Shown piece by piece: positions 35,509 through 44,710 of a stretch of 64,000 bases of DNA (position 1 is its first letter; every line of letters begins with the position of its first letter). The stretch lies in the NCBI GenBank assembly GCA_005784505.1, contig VCAZ01000138.1, forward strand, positions 744,001 to 808,000, given 5' to 3'. The notes under the pieces are model-generated. The model worked only from the letters and a program-made list of their open reading frames with translations. It had not been told where the DNA came from and made no database searches. The position numbers and the translations under genes are program-made. The stretch is from Bagarius yarrelli (lineage: Eukaryota > Chordata > Actinopteri > Siluriformes > Sisoridae).

Positions 35509-36090
35509 AAGAAAGTTTTTTGCCCTAGAGATAATAGCTTGAAGGTGACATCTGTCTGCCAGTGTGTCAATGCACTATAAATACCCTAGCGCTGTGTGTG
35601 GAAGTGTGTCTGTGTGGGTGCAAGCAGGAAGCAGCTGAGCAGAAGCGTTGTGCTCGACTGCATATCTCCTACCATTCTGTCACCTCTGTAGAGCTCTTAA
35701 TTATTCTACTACGTGCTCTGTTGCACACACAGCCATAGTTTTCTGCATTACACACATGCACATAGAACTACGATATTAAGATTTGTATTAATTTAGGTTG
35801 CACATGCTTCGATCCATAATGCATGACAATTAGCAAAGCGTTTCCTGTACATTAAAAATATATATTTTGAAATATACACAATATAATCTGCTAAAATATA
35901 TTTACAAACATATTGACTTACATATTAGAAAAAGATCCAAGAGCTGGAACTAAACCCAGGTGGCCTAAAGCACAGCGGCACCCCATATGTCCACACCCTA
36001 CACACTACACGCCTAACAGTTTAGTAACTCTTTAATAACATTGTAGGTCTAACACATTTAACAATTTAACAAGGAATCTACTGTAATAGT
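32641..36090. other. unique DNA with microsatellites and candidate regulatory blocks
   Basis: No gene is recognised. Frames at 32706-33050 and 33931-34323 run into microsatellites and are not genes. Short repeat tracts are (CATA)n at 32651-32671, (CA)n at 33024-33047, 34002-34019 and 34247-34278, and (TG)n at 34066-34083, 35257-35287 and 35478-35508. Sequence-complex candidates are about 33480-33650 and 34940-35140. Confidence 0.4.
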
Positions 36091-36091
36091 A

Positions 36092-36145
<54 letters not shown>
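36091..36145. repeat. (AT)n microsatellite
   Basis: AT dinucleotide run, interrupted once near the start and once by TATGTATA near the end. It lies 140 bases upstream of the Tc1-like element. The 61-residue frame over it is an Ile/Tyr repeat. Confidence 0.95.
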
Positions 36146-36283
36146 CCCCATCTTCCCATCTTACAATTTACTGCAATCAAAGCTTCTCTGCTCTGGACAC
36201 ATTGGGAAATCACTTTACTGCCACTGTAATAGACCAATATCACAGCTATTTTTAAAAGGGATGCTTCACCTCATTTTCACTTT

Positions 36284-37352
36284 CAGTGCCCTTCACAATA
36301 ATTGCCACCTTCAGTGCCCTGTGTTCTTAGGCTTCTAATAAATTCTTTTTATTTAAAAAATATGTAGAACCACAATGCAAAAGAAAAGAAAAATCAAAGC
36401 AGTATAGTTATTCTGTGGGGAAAAAAAAATTAAAAAATTGTTATTGGCACCCCTGATGTTAATACACAATAAAAGACAGCACTTAATCTCCTCCTATAAC
36501 ATTTCACAAGAATGGAGAATACAGAGAGAAGGTAATTCGCTTTCGGCAGGCAGAGGCAATATAAAGTTTAAAAGGTGCTGGTATTTTTAAGAGTTCATGG
36601 TGCCATGCACCCTTATAAGATTCCCAGGGCCTTTGGAAGAAAAACAGGCCCACAGAATCACAGATCCTCCACCAGAACCTCCAGAGTGTTTGTTGCCAAA
36701 AAGCTCTATTTTAGTCTCATCTGACCAAAGCGCATGGTCCCACCTGAAGTCCCAGTACCGCTTAGCAAACTCGACACGTTTACGTTTACCATCCTCCTTA
36801 CTGTGCGTGGTGGTGGCAAGATAAACTTGGGTCCTCATCCAGCCTTGTCACTATTCCCAGATTAACTTCTTAATGAATCCTCTGACTGTAGATATGGGCA
36901 AGTTTTATGCAAGTTTAGGCGAATGGCTATTTTCTTGTAACCACTGACACACATCTCCCTTACTTTAATGGGGTGTTCTTTTGTCTTTCCTTTGTTAAAG
37001 AGTGGATAAAAGAAATAGGCCTTTGTGTCACATCATATTTATACCACAGGGAAACAGGAAGTTATAAATTACTTAATAAAAGGTCCTTGATACCTCTGAT
37101 CAACTACAGTAAATATTACAAAAAAGTAATTGTTAGTGGTGCCAATAGTTGTGGAACAGGTAGTTTAATTAATTAAAAACAATTATTTTTTAGTCATAGA
37201 TTTTTTTTTGGCGGGGAGGGGATTCACTTGTGTAAGGTTACGTTTTTCTAAAATTTTCAGTGTGAGATTATGCTTGTGCAATAAAAAATACATTTATTTT
37301 ACGGCTTTTAACACATCTGAACCTGGGGTGCCAATAATTGTGGAGGGTGCTG
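36284..37352 (-). mobile_element. defective Tc1-like transposon
   Basis: The left end begins CAGTGCCCTTCACAATAATTG and the right end closes with CAATAATTGTGGAGGGTGCTG, an inverted pair, with TA following on the right as expected for Tc1/mariner. Each end also holds an inner copy (36441-36455 TTGTTATTGGCACC; 37138-37155 GGTGCCAATAGTTGTGG), so it has the inverted/direct repeat layout of Tc1 elements such as those of fish. At 1069 bases it is shorter than the usual 1.6 kb because of internal deletions in the transposase gene. The left flank reads TT rather than TA, from mutation. Confidence 0.85.
36587..37008 (-). pseudogene. Tc1-like transposase, broken
   Basis: Transposase of the enclosing element, which would bind the terminal repeats and cut and paste the element at TA sites. 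Reading on the minus strand from 37008, the first helix-turn-helix region is readable across frame changes (Gly-Lys-Thr-Lys-Glu-His near the start, then Tyr-Lys-Lys-Ile-Ala-x-Arg-Leu-Asn-Leu). After stops and frameshifts near 36840-36900, an open stretch (36838-36587) carries the catalytic-core block with the Trp-Ser-Asp-Glu-Thr-Lys-Ile-Glu-Leu-Phe-Gly motif, whose Asp is one of the DDE/D residues. Roughly 25 residues are missing between that motif and Gly-Gly-Gly-Ser-Val-Ile-Leu-Trp. The C-terminal part with the last acidic residues is gone. It is inactive. Confidence 0.85.
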
Positions 37353-37474
37353 TATTGTGGATTTCTTGATGTATTAGGACCAATAACGTCCTCATGCTAC
37401 ATAATTACATATGTTTAAGTTTTTTTTATACAAACACAATGAAGTTTGTTTTTACCCACCAAGCGAGTATGTTT

Positions 37475-37700
37475 GAGCTTCTGTTATGTTCACTAATCAA
37501 AGTGTATTTTGTAGTTTTTGTTGTAAAAGCCTAAATTCAGTCTGTTCATCATATGAAATGATGGAGTCTTGGAAATGTATTTTTTTTTTGACCCCAAAAT
37601 ATATTTGGGTTTAAATAAAATATAGTTTATGAATATTTCATCACATCATAGTTGCGCACCACATATACAACATATATGTAACATATATCTAAAATATATT
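37475..37700. repeat. dispersed repeat, copy 2 of a pair
   Basis: Partner of 7230-7460, same orientation, with the shared words TCTGTTCATCATATG, ATGGAGTCT, AAATATAGTTTATGA and TTTTTTGACC. It begins about 120 bases past the right end of the Tc1-like element and just ahead of the telomere-like array. Confidence 0.5.
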
Positions 37701-37840
37701 TTGGGTAGAGTTTTTTTTTTTGTCCAAAATATAAAAATTGTAAGCTAGTGTAAAGTATAGCTGCATGTTCAGGTTCAGCAGTGGCACTCTGGCAAATGTT
37801 TTAGGATCTGGATTATTTCTCTTGTTTTAATTTCAAACGG

Positions 37841-38515
37841 TTATAGATAGTGTTATTGTTAGGGTTAGGGATAGTGTCATTTTTAGGGATAGTGTTAGAG
37901 ATAGTGTTATGGTTAGAGATATTATTGGTGTTAGTGTAAAGGATAGTGTTAAAGATAGTGTTAGGGTTAGCGTAAAATTTTTATTGTTGTTGTTAGCATT
38001 AGTGTTATTGTAAGGGATAGTGTTAGGTTTGGTGTTAGTTTTAGTCCGTGCGTCAGGGTTAGGAATAGTGTTAGTGTTAGGGATAGTGTTACGTTTAGGG
38101 TTAGTGTCAGGGTTAGGGTTAATGTTAGTGTAGGGTATAGTGTTAACGCTAATCTAAGGGATAGTGTTAGGGTTAGTGTTAGCGTTAGTGTTATTGTTAC
38201 CATTAGGGTTAAGGTTAGGGTTAGTGTTAAGGTTGGGGTTAGGGTTAGGGTTTGTGTGAGGGATAGAGTTAGAAATAGAGTTAGGATTAGCATTAGAATT
38301 ATTGTAAGGGTTAGTGTTAGGGATAGTTTCAGGGTTAGCGTTAGTGTAAGAGATGGTGTGAGGGTAAGTGTTATTGTAGGGTTAGGGATAGTGTTAGGGT
38401 AAGTGTTATCGTTAAGGTTATTGTTAGGAAAAAGGGTAGTGTTAGAGTTAGTGTAAGTAATAGTGTTAGGGTTAGTGTTAGGGTTACTGTTAGCATTAGG
38501 GGTTAGGGTTAGGGA
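37841..38515 (+). repeat. degenerate telomere-like array, left block
   Basis: About 675 bases of hexamer-paced repeat are based on GTTAGG/GTTAGT/GATAGT units, with the vertebrate telomere word TTAGGG recurring throughout and G-rich on the plus strand. Perfect (TTAGGG)2-3 runs are short (for example around 38215-38250 and 38497-38515). Most units carry substitutions, so this is an old interstitial array or a telomere-derived minisatellite. The minus-strand frame at 37967-38293 is a Leu/Thr repeat of no coding meaning. Confidence 0.85.
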
Positions 38516-39199
38516 TTGATAATATGGTTCCCATAGAGACGGCTGTTGGAGCCTTATGGCAGTGAATCTGGAACGGACCAGGATGTCTTTTAGGTTTTTG
38601 TTTTTTATGATAGGCTGAAATGAATTCTTTGAGTTGCGGTACCTGTTGTTGAGCTTTGTGAAAACTATTCTTAATTCTTTTGTTCAGTTTTTGTGCTTGT
38701 CTGGAATAAGTGGTAATTAATGGTATGACACCCTGGGAGCTCAGCAAATGGGGCCGTGGAGGTCGATCCTTCAACTGAGCTAATGTGGCGGATTTGATGT
38801 ACCTAAGACATCTTTCTCTATACCCCCTGGGTTTTAGGGCTTTAAATAATGTTTAAGTAGCCTTATGAAAATCTTGTACGTCAGTGCCAATGCGTCGAAA
38901 CCTGATTAGTTGTGATTTAATTAAACCTTTGAATGTAGATTAATGAAGTAAAATAAAAGTGTCTGTTTTTTTTTTTAAAACCTTTGTTTTGAGTGATCTG
39001 AGATGACCTGACAATTCACTCAAAAACACTATTGTGTCCAAACATTAAACAGATACTGGGTCGGTTTTGTGTTTAGCTGTAATATTTGGATAATGTCTGT
39101 TCACTTTTTTAATAAATTGATCAAACTCCTCTTCCCCATGTTCCCAAACTCTAAACATCCCATCCAAATATCTGTAGTAAATGCATGGTACAAGCTTGC
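38516..39199 (-). pseudogene. Penelope-like reverse transcriptase fragment
   Basis: Read on the minus strand, the fragment enters just upstream of the polymerase motif Tyr-Leu-Asp-Gly (39159-39170; the usual second Asp is Gly), then Trp-Glu-His-Gly-Glu-Glu-Glu-Phe. Frameshifted pieces follow: a Leu-Asp-Thr-x-Val-Phe stretch, Phe-Lys-Gly-Leu-Ile-Lys-Ser-Gln-Leu-Ile-Arg-Phe-Arg-Arg-Ile, Arg-Gly-Tyr-Arg, then Ile-Pro-Leu-Ile-Thr-Thr-Tyr-Ser. After a frame change in an A run near 38595 comes Lys-Asn-Leu-Lys-Asp-Ile-Leu-Val-Arg-Ser. These blocks in this order are typical of the palm/thumb half of Penelope-like element reverse transcriptases. The fingers and the GIY-YIG endonuclease are absent. It is inactive, with several stops and frameshifts. 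Both ends abut telomere-like repeat. Confidence 0.75.
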
Positions 39200-39511
39200 A
39201 TAGGGGTTAGGGTTAGTGTAAGAGTTAGAGTTTAGGGTTAGTGTAAAGGTTAGAGTTTAGGGTTAGGTTTAGTGTAAGAGTTTAATGTTAATGTTAAACT
39301 TAGTGTAAGGGTTAGCATTTAGGGTTAGTGTGTTAAAGGTAGTGTAAGGGTCGAGTTTACGATTATGTAAGGGTTAAGGTTTAGGGTTAGGGTTAAACTT
39401 AGTGTAAAGGTTAGAGTTTAGGGTTAGGGTTAAGCTAAGTACAGGGGTTAGGGTTTAGGGCTAGGGTTAGTGTTAAACTTAGTGTAAAGGTTAGAGTTTA
39501 GGGTTAGAGTT
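39200..39511 (+). repeat. degenerate telomere-like array, right block
   Basis: About 310 bases of GTTAGG/GTTAGA/TTTAGG units are again G-rich on the plus strand. A higher-order unit of roughly 24-36 bases recurs (GGTTAGAGTTTAGGGTTAG followed by TGTAAAG). The first unit follows GCTTGCATAGG directly, at the truncated 5' end of the reverse transcriptase fragment. Confidence 0.85.
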
Positions 39512-39589
39512 TTTGAATTTACAACGATCCCCCACCACCGTGCTGTGAATTACCAGCACACAGTTGTCAGCAGGTTGTCCAGTGGTTTT

Positions 39590-39687
39590 GTTGAAAATGA
39601 GTGCCCATCAGTGTCAGCTTAGTGGTCCAGGGAAAAGAACCCATGATCTTCAGTAGTCCAATACCTCAACCCCTGAGCTACCACTTT
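39590..39687 (-). repeat. SINE head fragment
   Basis: The minus strand carries the tRNA-like head only: 'agtggtagctcaggggttgagg' (A-box side) and a B-box-like region near 39635-39650, with the inner part decayed. There is no tail. Confidence 0.5.
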
Positions 39688-42600
39688 TTACTAAACTCCC
39701 AGATACGACTGGTTAGGGGCCAATATTTGTTTTGCATAAACTAACCCAGAACCAATTTGGTGAAAAGCGAAAATGATCAACAAAACTAACTTTTTTTATC
39801 TGTGTGCTTGCTCCAGGCTTCTACCGGATCTCTTAATAATATTCTGTAGGATGATAGGGTTTATGAAGAAACGTCCTGTAAAGGCATTGCACAGCTTTTT
39901 TCTTCCAAAACACTGTTTAGGGTTTGAGGTCTTAGATGTGTTGCATTAAAAAAGGTTGTTCAAGATATAGAGCCAGTGATGCAGAACTGTTCAAGTTCAT
40001 TGTAAATTATGACGTGTGTAAGTGTGTGTTGTGGTGTTAGCGGTTACACTGAAAAATGCCTTACTGACCGCACACAGACACAGATAAAAAAGCAGATCTG
40101 TATTAAGTCAATCGCAACATATTAACCCCACCGCTAAATTAACATGATAGCTGGAATATGACCAGTTTTCTCATAAAAAGCCCACACACACACTCACACA
40201 CATACAACCACACACACACACACACACACACACTGCAGTAGTCAAGAAGGTGTCAGATCTCTACACCTCTAACCTAAGCAGTCACTGCTGCCTTTACTTC
40301 AACTTTGCTGAGAAGAAAGAGAGAAAAATCCTTCCCTCTCTTCCTGTCAACATTTAAATTGGACGTTATTTTCAAGGCACCTCAGGTCTGCTGTGGTTTT
40401 TGGCAAAAACGACCAACTCTTGGCATTTTTAGCGCGTGAATGGTTTGTCTTGGCCAGCTCCCCCAGTCTTCTGTCTACAAATGTTTTCTCTGTCTCACTG
40501 AGAGGAAGATCAATGTTGCTGTTTCAGCCTGGCATCAAGGGAAGGGAAGGTAAATTTGCTATACATTTCCAGGGACACGTGCGTAAACATAAACAAAGGA
40601 CTAGGATGCATCGTCGGTGTCAATGATTTTCGGAAATCGGGGGCTTATGTATGAGAAATTCTTTAGTAATTATAAAAATATAGTAGAAAATTATGTCAAA
40701 ATGTACTTTTTAGATTTAATGATGCATTGATTTAAACACAAATAAACAGATTAAGAGAGATAAAAGAGAAATTATTTATTCATTCATCCTTTTTCAAGTG
40801 GACATGGAACATATTTTTTTTTTTTAAAAACAACATTAGCAACAAATAAATGACAAATTACTGCTAATGATTAATATAAACAAAAGACTTTATTTTTTAT
40901 TTTTTAAAGAAGAGTATTTTTGATGCCATTTGTAGCAGAGTTAATTGTTTTATCCACAACCACCAGTGCCAATCAGTACAGATGTCACACTCCGCTTTGC
41001 TTGTTCATTTGCAGATGCCTTATTGTCCAGAAACATTGAGAGCAGACGAGAGCTATGAATGAGGAACAGCTCTCAAATCTGAGACCAAATGTATTAAAAC
41101 TAAAAATCTTATTAAAGTAGAATACTTATCATTAAAGTAGACTTTCACAAGCGTAATCATACATTTACAATACTTTTCATTATACATAATAAAGTTATAT
41201 TAAATAGCTTAGAAACAATAACCATATTTGCAACAGTGCAGGTGATTTAAAAAAGAATTTATTTTTGTTCATTTCATTTTAGAGGGACTAAAATCTGGAA
41301 AGTAACACGGTGGCATGTGTGGTTTGTCCCATAACAGCTACATGTTTATTAATTTCTATATACATTAGGCTACGTTATAAATAATATAATGAATCTATAT
41401 TATGACATCAACAAAACACAGCAAGATTTCATTGAAAAATAAAAGAGGTCTAATTGAGGTTTCTAAACCACTCGAAATATTTCGTTTTGAAGCCCTAATT
41501 GTTTTATTATTAGTAAAGATATTAATGAGGATGAGGACGATTATGATATTGAGGTTAGCTGTGGTTATGGTGGTGAGAATCTTTTAATATTATGGCCACA
41601 ATCTCTCTCTCACTCTCTCTCTCTCTGTCTCTCTCTCTCTCTGTCTCTCTTTTTTAATCTTTTTCTAATCTAATGTCAGTCACTGCTTTAAATTTTTTTT
41701 CACTGTTACAGTCGCCTTACCTTCACAAGCCCTGTTCATGGTTGAGCTCAAACTATACTTAAAACGGTTTTCTGCACTTACAATAAGCTTGATTCCTAAG
41801 AAATATTTCTAAGCTTCTTTTTCGTCAGATAAAATAGGCCAGACCTTGTGTTCGGCGCCTGCCTTTGCAATCAAATCAAAAGTCTGTGCTAGTGTGAGAA
41901 CGCATCAAGCTCTTCCTCGCGCTTTCTTGAATTGCCAGGCTGCCTCTCAGCATGGCTATGACATTTCTCATGGCCATCAAAGTAGAGCTCCAAAGAAGGC
42001 TACCAGTCAGGAAAAAAAAAAACAGGATAATTTTTCCATCCAGTCCCATTCATATTCTTCAGATTTATCATTTTCCAGCCTTGACAAGTTATGTTTGAAT
42101 CGTCAAATGGCAGAGAGCTATTGAGCAGTCAAATGCTTTTCATGTTTTCTCAACCTATTTCAGGTCCTTTGATACTTTAGAGTAAGGCAATATCTTTTAT
42201 GTTAGTAAATTAGATTCGAAGGTCACAGCGCTTCATGTTGCTGTCAAAAAAATTATGTGGAATGTTGTGAACCCTTTTCTTTTCATCATTCATTCTCTAT
42301 CCTGTTTTCTTTTCCTTCTTTTCTCTGGCGTCTTGCCCTCTCTGTCATTTAGGTACATGCCTTAGGCACTTCAGTGTATAAACACATGATGATGAATGCA
42401 ATTTTTTTTGTGAATGCAGCTAGTAATCAGAATTAGCTCATATAGACATGTATATCCCGCCTTCTGTTCTATATTTTCTCTGCATTTTAATCTAATGAAA
42501 GTTTAGCATAAAATGGACTCACATGCCTCTATTGAAAATTTGGTCTATTTAATTTTACTGGAGGAATTAAAATATTTCACTTATTTCAGCAGCACTTAAC

Positions 42601-42980
42601 CAGACAATGTTAGCTGCATGTCGTGCCTGTTGTAATATCTCTACTGTAGCCTCTGTAATCGAGAAGATAACCTGACCCATATAGGTGTTATATAAAGGCA
42701 AATTTCAGAAACAGTTGATGAAGCATGAAAGCCTCGTCAGCTTGACCTTAACAGACATAGTTTCTCATTGTGTGTGAATGTTGTCTCTGCCACATGGAAC
42801 TCTCAAGTTTATTCATTTGGAATTCACGTTTGGAACCTAATGATTAATAAACTATTAAAAGTGTTATTAATAAGTCATAAAAGTATTCAATGAACATATG
42901 TGCTGAATATATTCCCTAGTACACCCCACTGCATTAATACTTTACAACATTAATAGAAATCCAAATGAATAATAACATAT
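39688..42980. other. unique non-coding DNA
   Basis: No gene is recognised. Frames at 40393-40626, 41402-41587 and 41846-42124 lack domains. Microsatellites are (CA)n at 40203-40232 and a CT tract at 41602-41651. Sequence-complex candidates for conserved elements are about 40930-41070, 41850-42140 and 42590-42790. Positions 40640-40920 are AT-rich and plain. Confidence 0.35.
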
Positions 42981-43144
42981 TCATTTACAGCATTTGGCAG
43001 ACACCCTTATCCAGAGAGACTTATATTTATCTCTTTTTTATACAACTGAGCAATCTGGGGTCCTTGCTCAGGGTGGTGCTGGGAATTGAACCCTGATTTT
43101 CCAGGTACCAGTCCGACCACCTAACCACTGAGCCACCACTTCCC
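42981..43144 (-). repeat. tRNA-derived SINE
   Basis: Minus-strand copy. Its tail is the reverse complement of 'ctctggataagggtgtctgcc', its body is shortened, and the head ends at 43144 with 'agtggtggctcagtggttagg' and a B-box-like GGTTCAATTCC at 43081-43093. It faces the plus-strand copy at 43281. Confidence 0.8.
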
Positions 43145-43280
43145 AGACATTTGTTACTTCAGGAATGGGACATGAGATTCCTCTGTCGGTGTCCTAATGT
43201 ATGAAATATGCTTAATTAGGTTTTATTTATAAAAGAAATATAAATATATATTTTTATTGTCATCCAATAATGAAATATAT

Positions 43281-43432
43281 GATAGTAGCTTAGTGGTTAA
43301 GGTGTTGGATTGCTAACTGAAAGACTGTGGGTTCGATTCCCAGCCCCACTATGCCAGTTAGTGTTCAGCTGTATAAATCACATCAATGTTGCTCTGGATA
43401 AGGGTGTCTGCCAGAAATGAAATGTAATGTAA
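43281..43432 (+). repeat. tRNA-derived SINE with intact promoter boxes
   Basis: The head carries an A-box TAGCTTAGTGGTTAAGG and a perfect B-box GGTTCGATTCC with tRNA-like spacing, followed by a short body and the conserved tail GCTCTGGATAAGGGTGTCTG. The head resembles a tRNA, but a clover-leaf acceptor stem is not evident and the tail marks it as a SINE. It is one of two copies in the window whose Pol III boxes both look functional. Confidence 0.85.
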
Positions 43433-43655
43433 CTATTCCTTTTAGTTTTGCTATAAATGTTGATCATTCATCCAAACTGCAAAAGCTTAACATAATTAAT
43501 TAAGTAAGTCTTTTTTAATGTGCAAAACTCACTTTTTTAATGTGCAAAACTCACTCACAAAACTCACTCACAGAACTCAACAATTTATTTTTAATGTCTT
43601 AAAGGAATTGTGAAAAAAAATTGTATTTTTATGTCAATATTCTCTCTGGTGAGAC

Positions 43656-43716
43656 TGAAAGAGAGAGAGAGAGAGAGAGAGAAAGATAGAAAGAGAGAGA
43701 GGAGAGAGGGTGGGTG

Positions 43717-43755
<39 letters not shown>
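43656..43755. repeat. (GA)n and (TG)n compound microsatellite
   Basis: A GA-rich tract (about 43660-43707) is joined by a short spacer to a (TG)n tract (about 43719-43755). The minus-strand frame across them is a His/Thr and Ser/Leu repeat, not a gene. A short direct duplication containing ATGTGCAAAACTCAC lies just before at 43508-43560. Confidence 0.9.
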
Positions 43756-43760
<5 letters not shown>

Positions 43761-44659
43761 TTCTCACACTATGATAGAATAACACCCAGTGAGACTGATT
43801 AGATGTAGTCGATTCTTGAGAAACCAGTTTTGTTTACAGAGGCAGTCATGGATTTACATTAGCAGAGCCAATTCGCTTGTAAAAGCCATTTGATTTGCTT
43901 CCTCTAAGTTGCAGCAGGAATGTCAGGTTGTATTTCACAGTAAATAAACACTAGTAGAAAAAATAAGACACAATCACTCTTCATAACACACTCCTTAGCA
44001 TGCCGGTAATCACCTAGCACACCTGAAGGATAGTAAAATATCCACCTCCAGCTCACAGGTCCACTTGGTGTTAGAATATTTAAGTGGAGACACAGCCATT
44101 AGGCTAAGGTTTAAACTAGCCGTTGCCAGCAGCTGACTGACAGCATGGAAAAAATAGAGAAACCTGCGTCACAAGAGAGAGAATAGGAGAGTAAATAAGA
44201 GATTGAGCTATAGTGACAACGCTGGATAGATTACCTCATATGGACAGATCATGTGATTAGACTCCAGGGTTGTTGGTTAAGTCACGCCGAGTTCAGTGTC
44301 TGGCCTTTTAATTATTCATTAAAGTATTGCTTGGGATGTAACCTCATTTGGAGCAGGCTTTGGGGCCAGGCCATGTGTTGTTAACACTGCGCTATGATCA
44401 GATTAACCACAAGTAGGACTGCCAAAAGGAAGCCACACTGCAATGGCTGGCTCAGGGCTGGGAGCCACTGACTGAATTGCATTTTGCACGGCTACAACTG
44501 GCCTTCTGACGCCTGTTTCATGCTGAGTTGGCCTGGGTACACTGGGCCTGGTTAACACTTGTCACATTGCAGCTCCTGTCAACAGCCTGGGCTAAGCACC
44601 GAGATTCAGAAAGGAGACTTGTGGAAATGCACCAGCTGAGATCATTAATGAGTTCAGAA

Positions 44660-44710
<51 letters not shown>

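Noticed and set aside
37967..38293. 108-residue Leu/Thr-rich frame on the minus strand
   Set aside because: It is the hexamer repeat (CCCTAA-like) read in frame, without coding meaning.
43281..43355. Possible tRNA gene with perfect A and B boxes
   Set aside because: No convincing acceptor-stem pairing, and the sequence continues into the conserved SINE tail. The same head occurs at several other sites in the window. It is a SINE.
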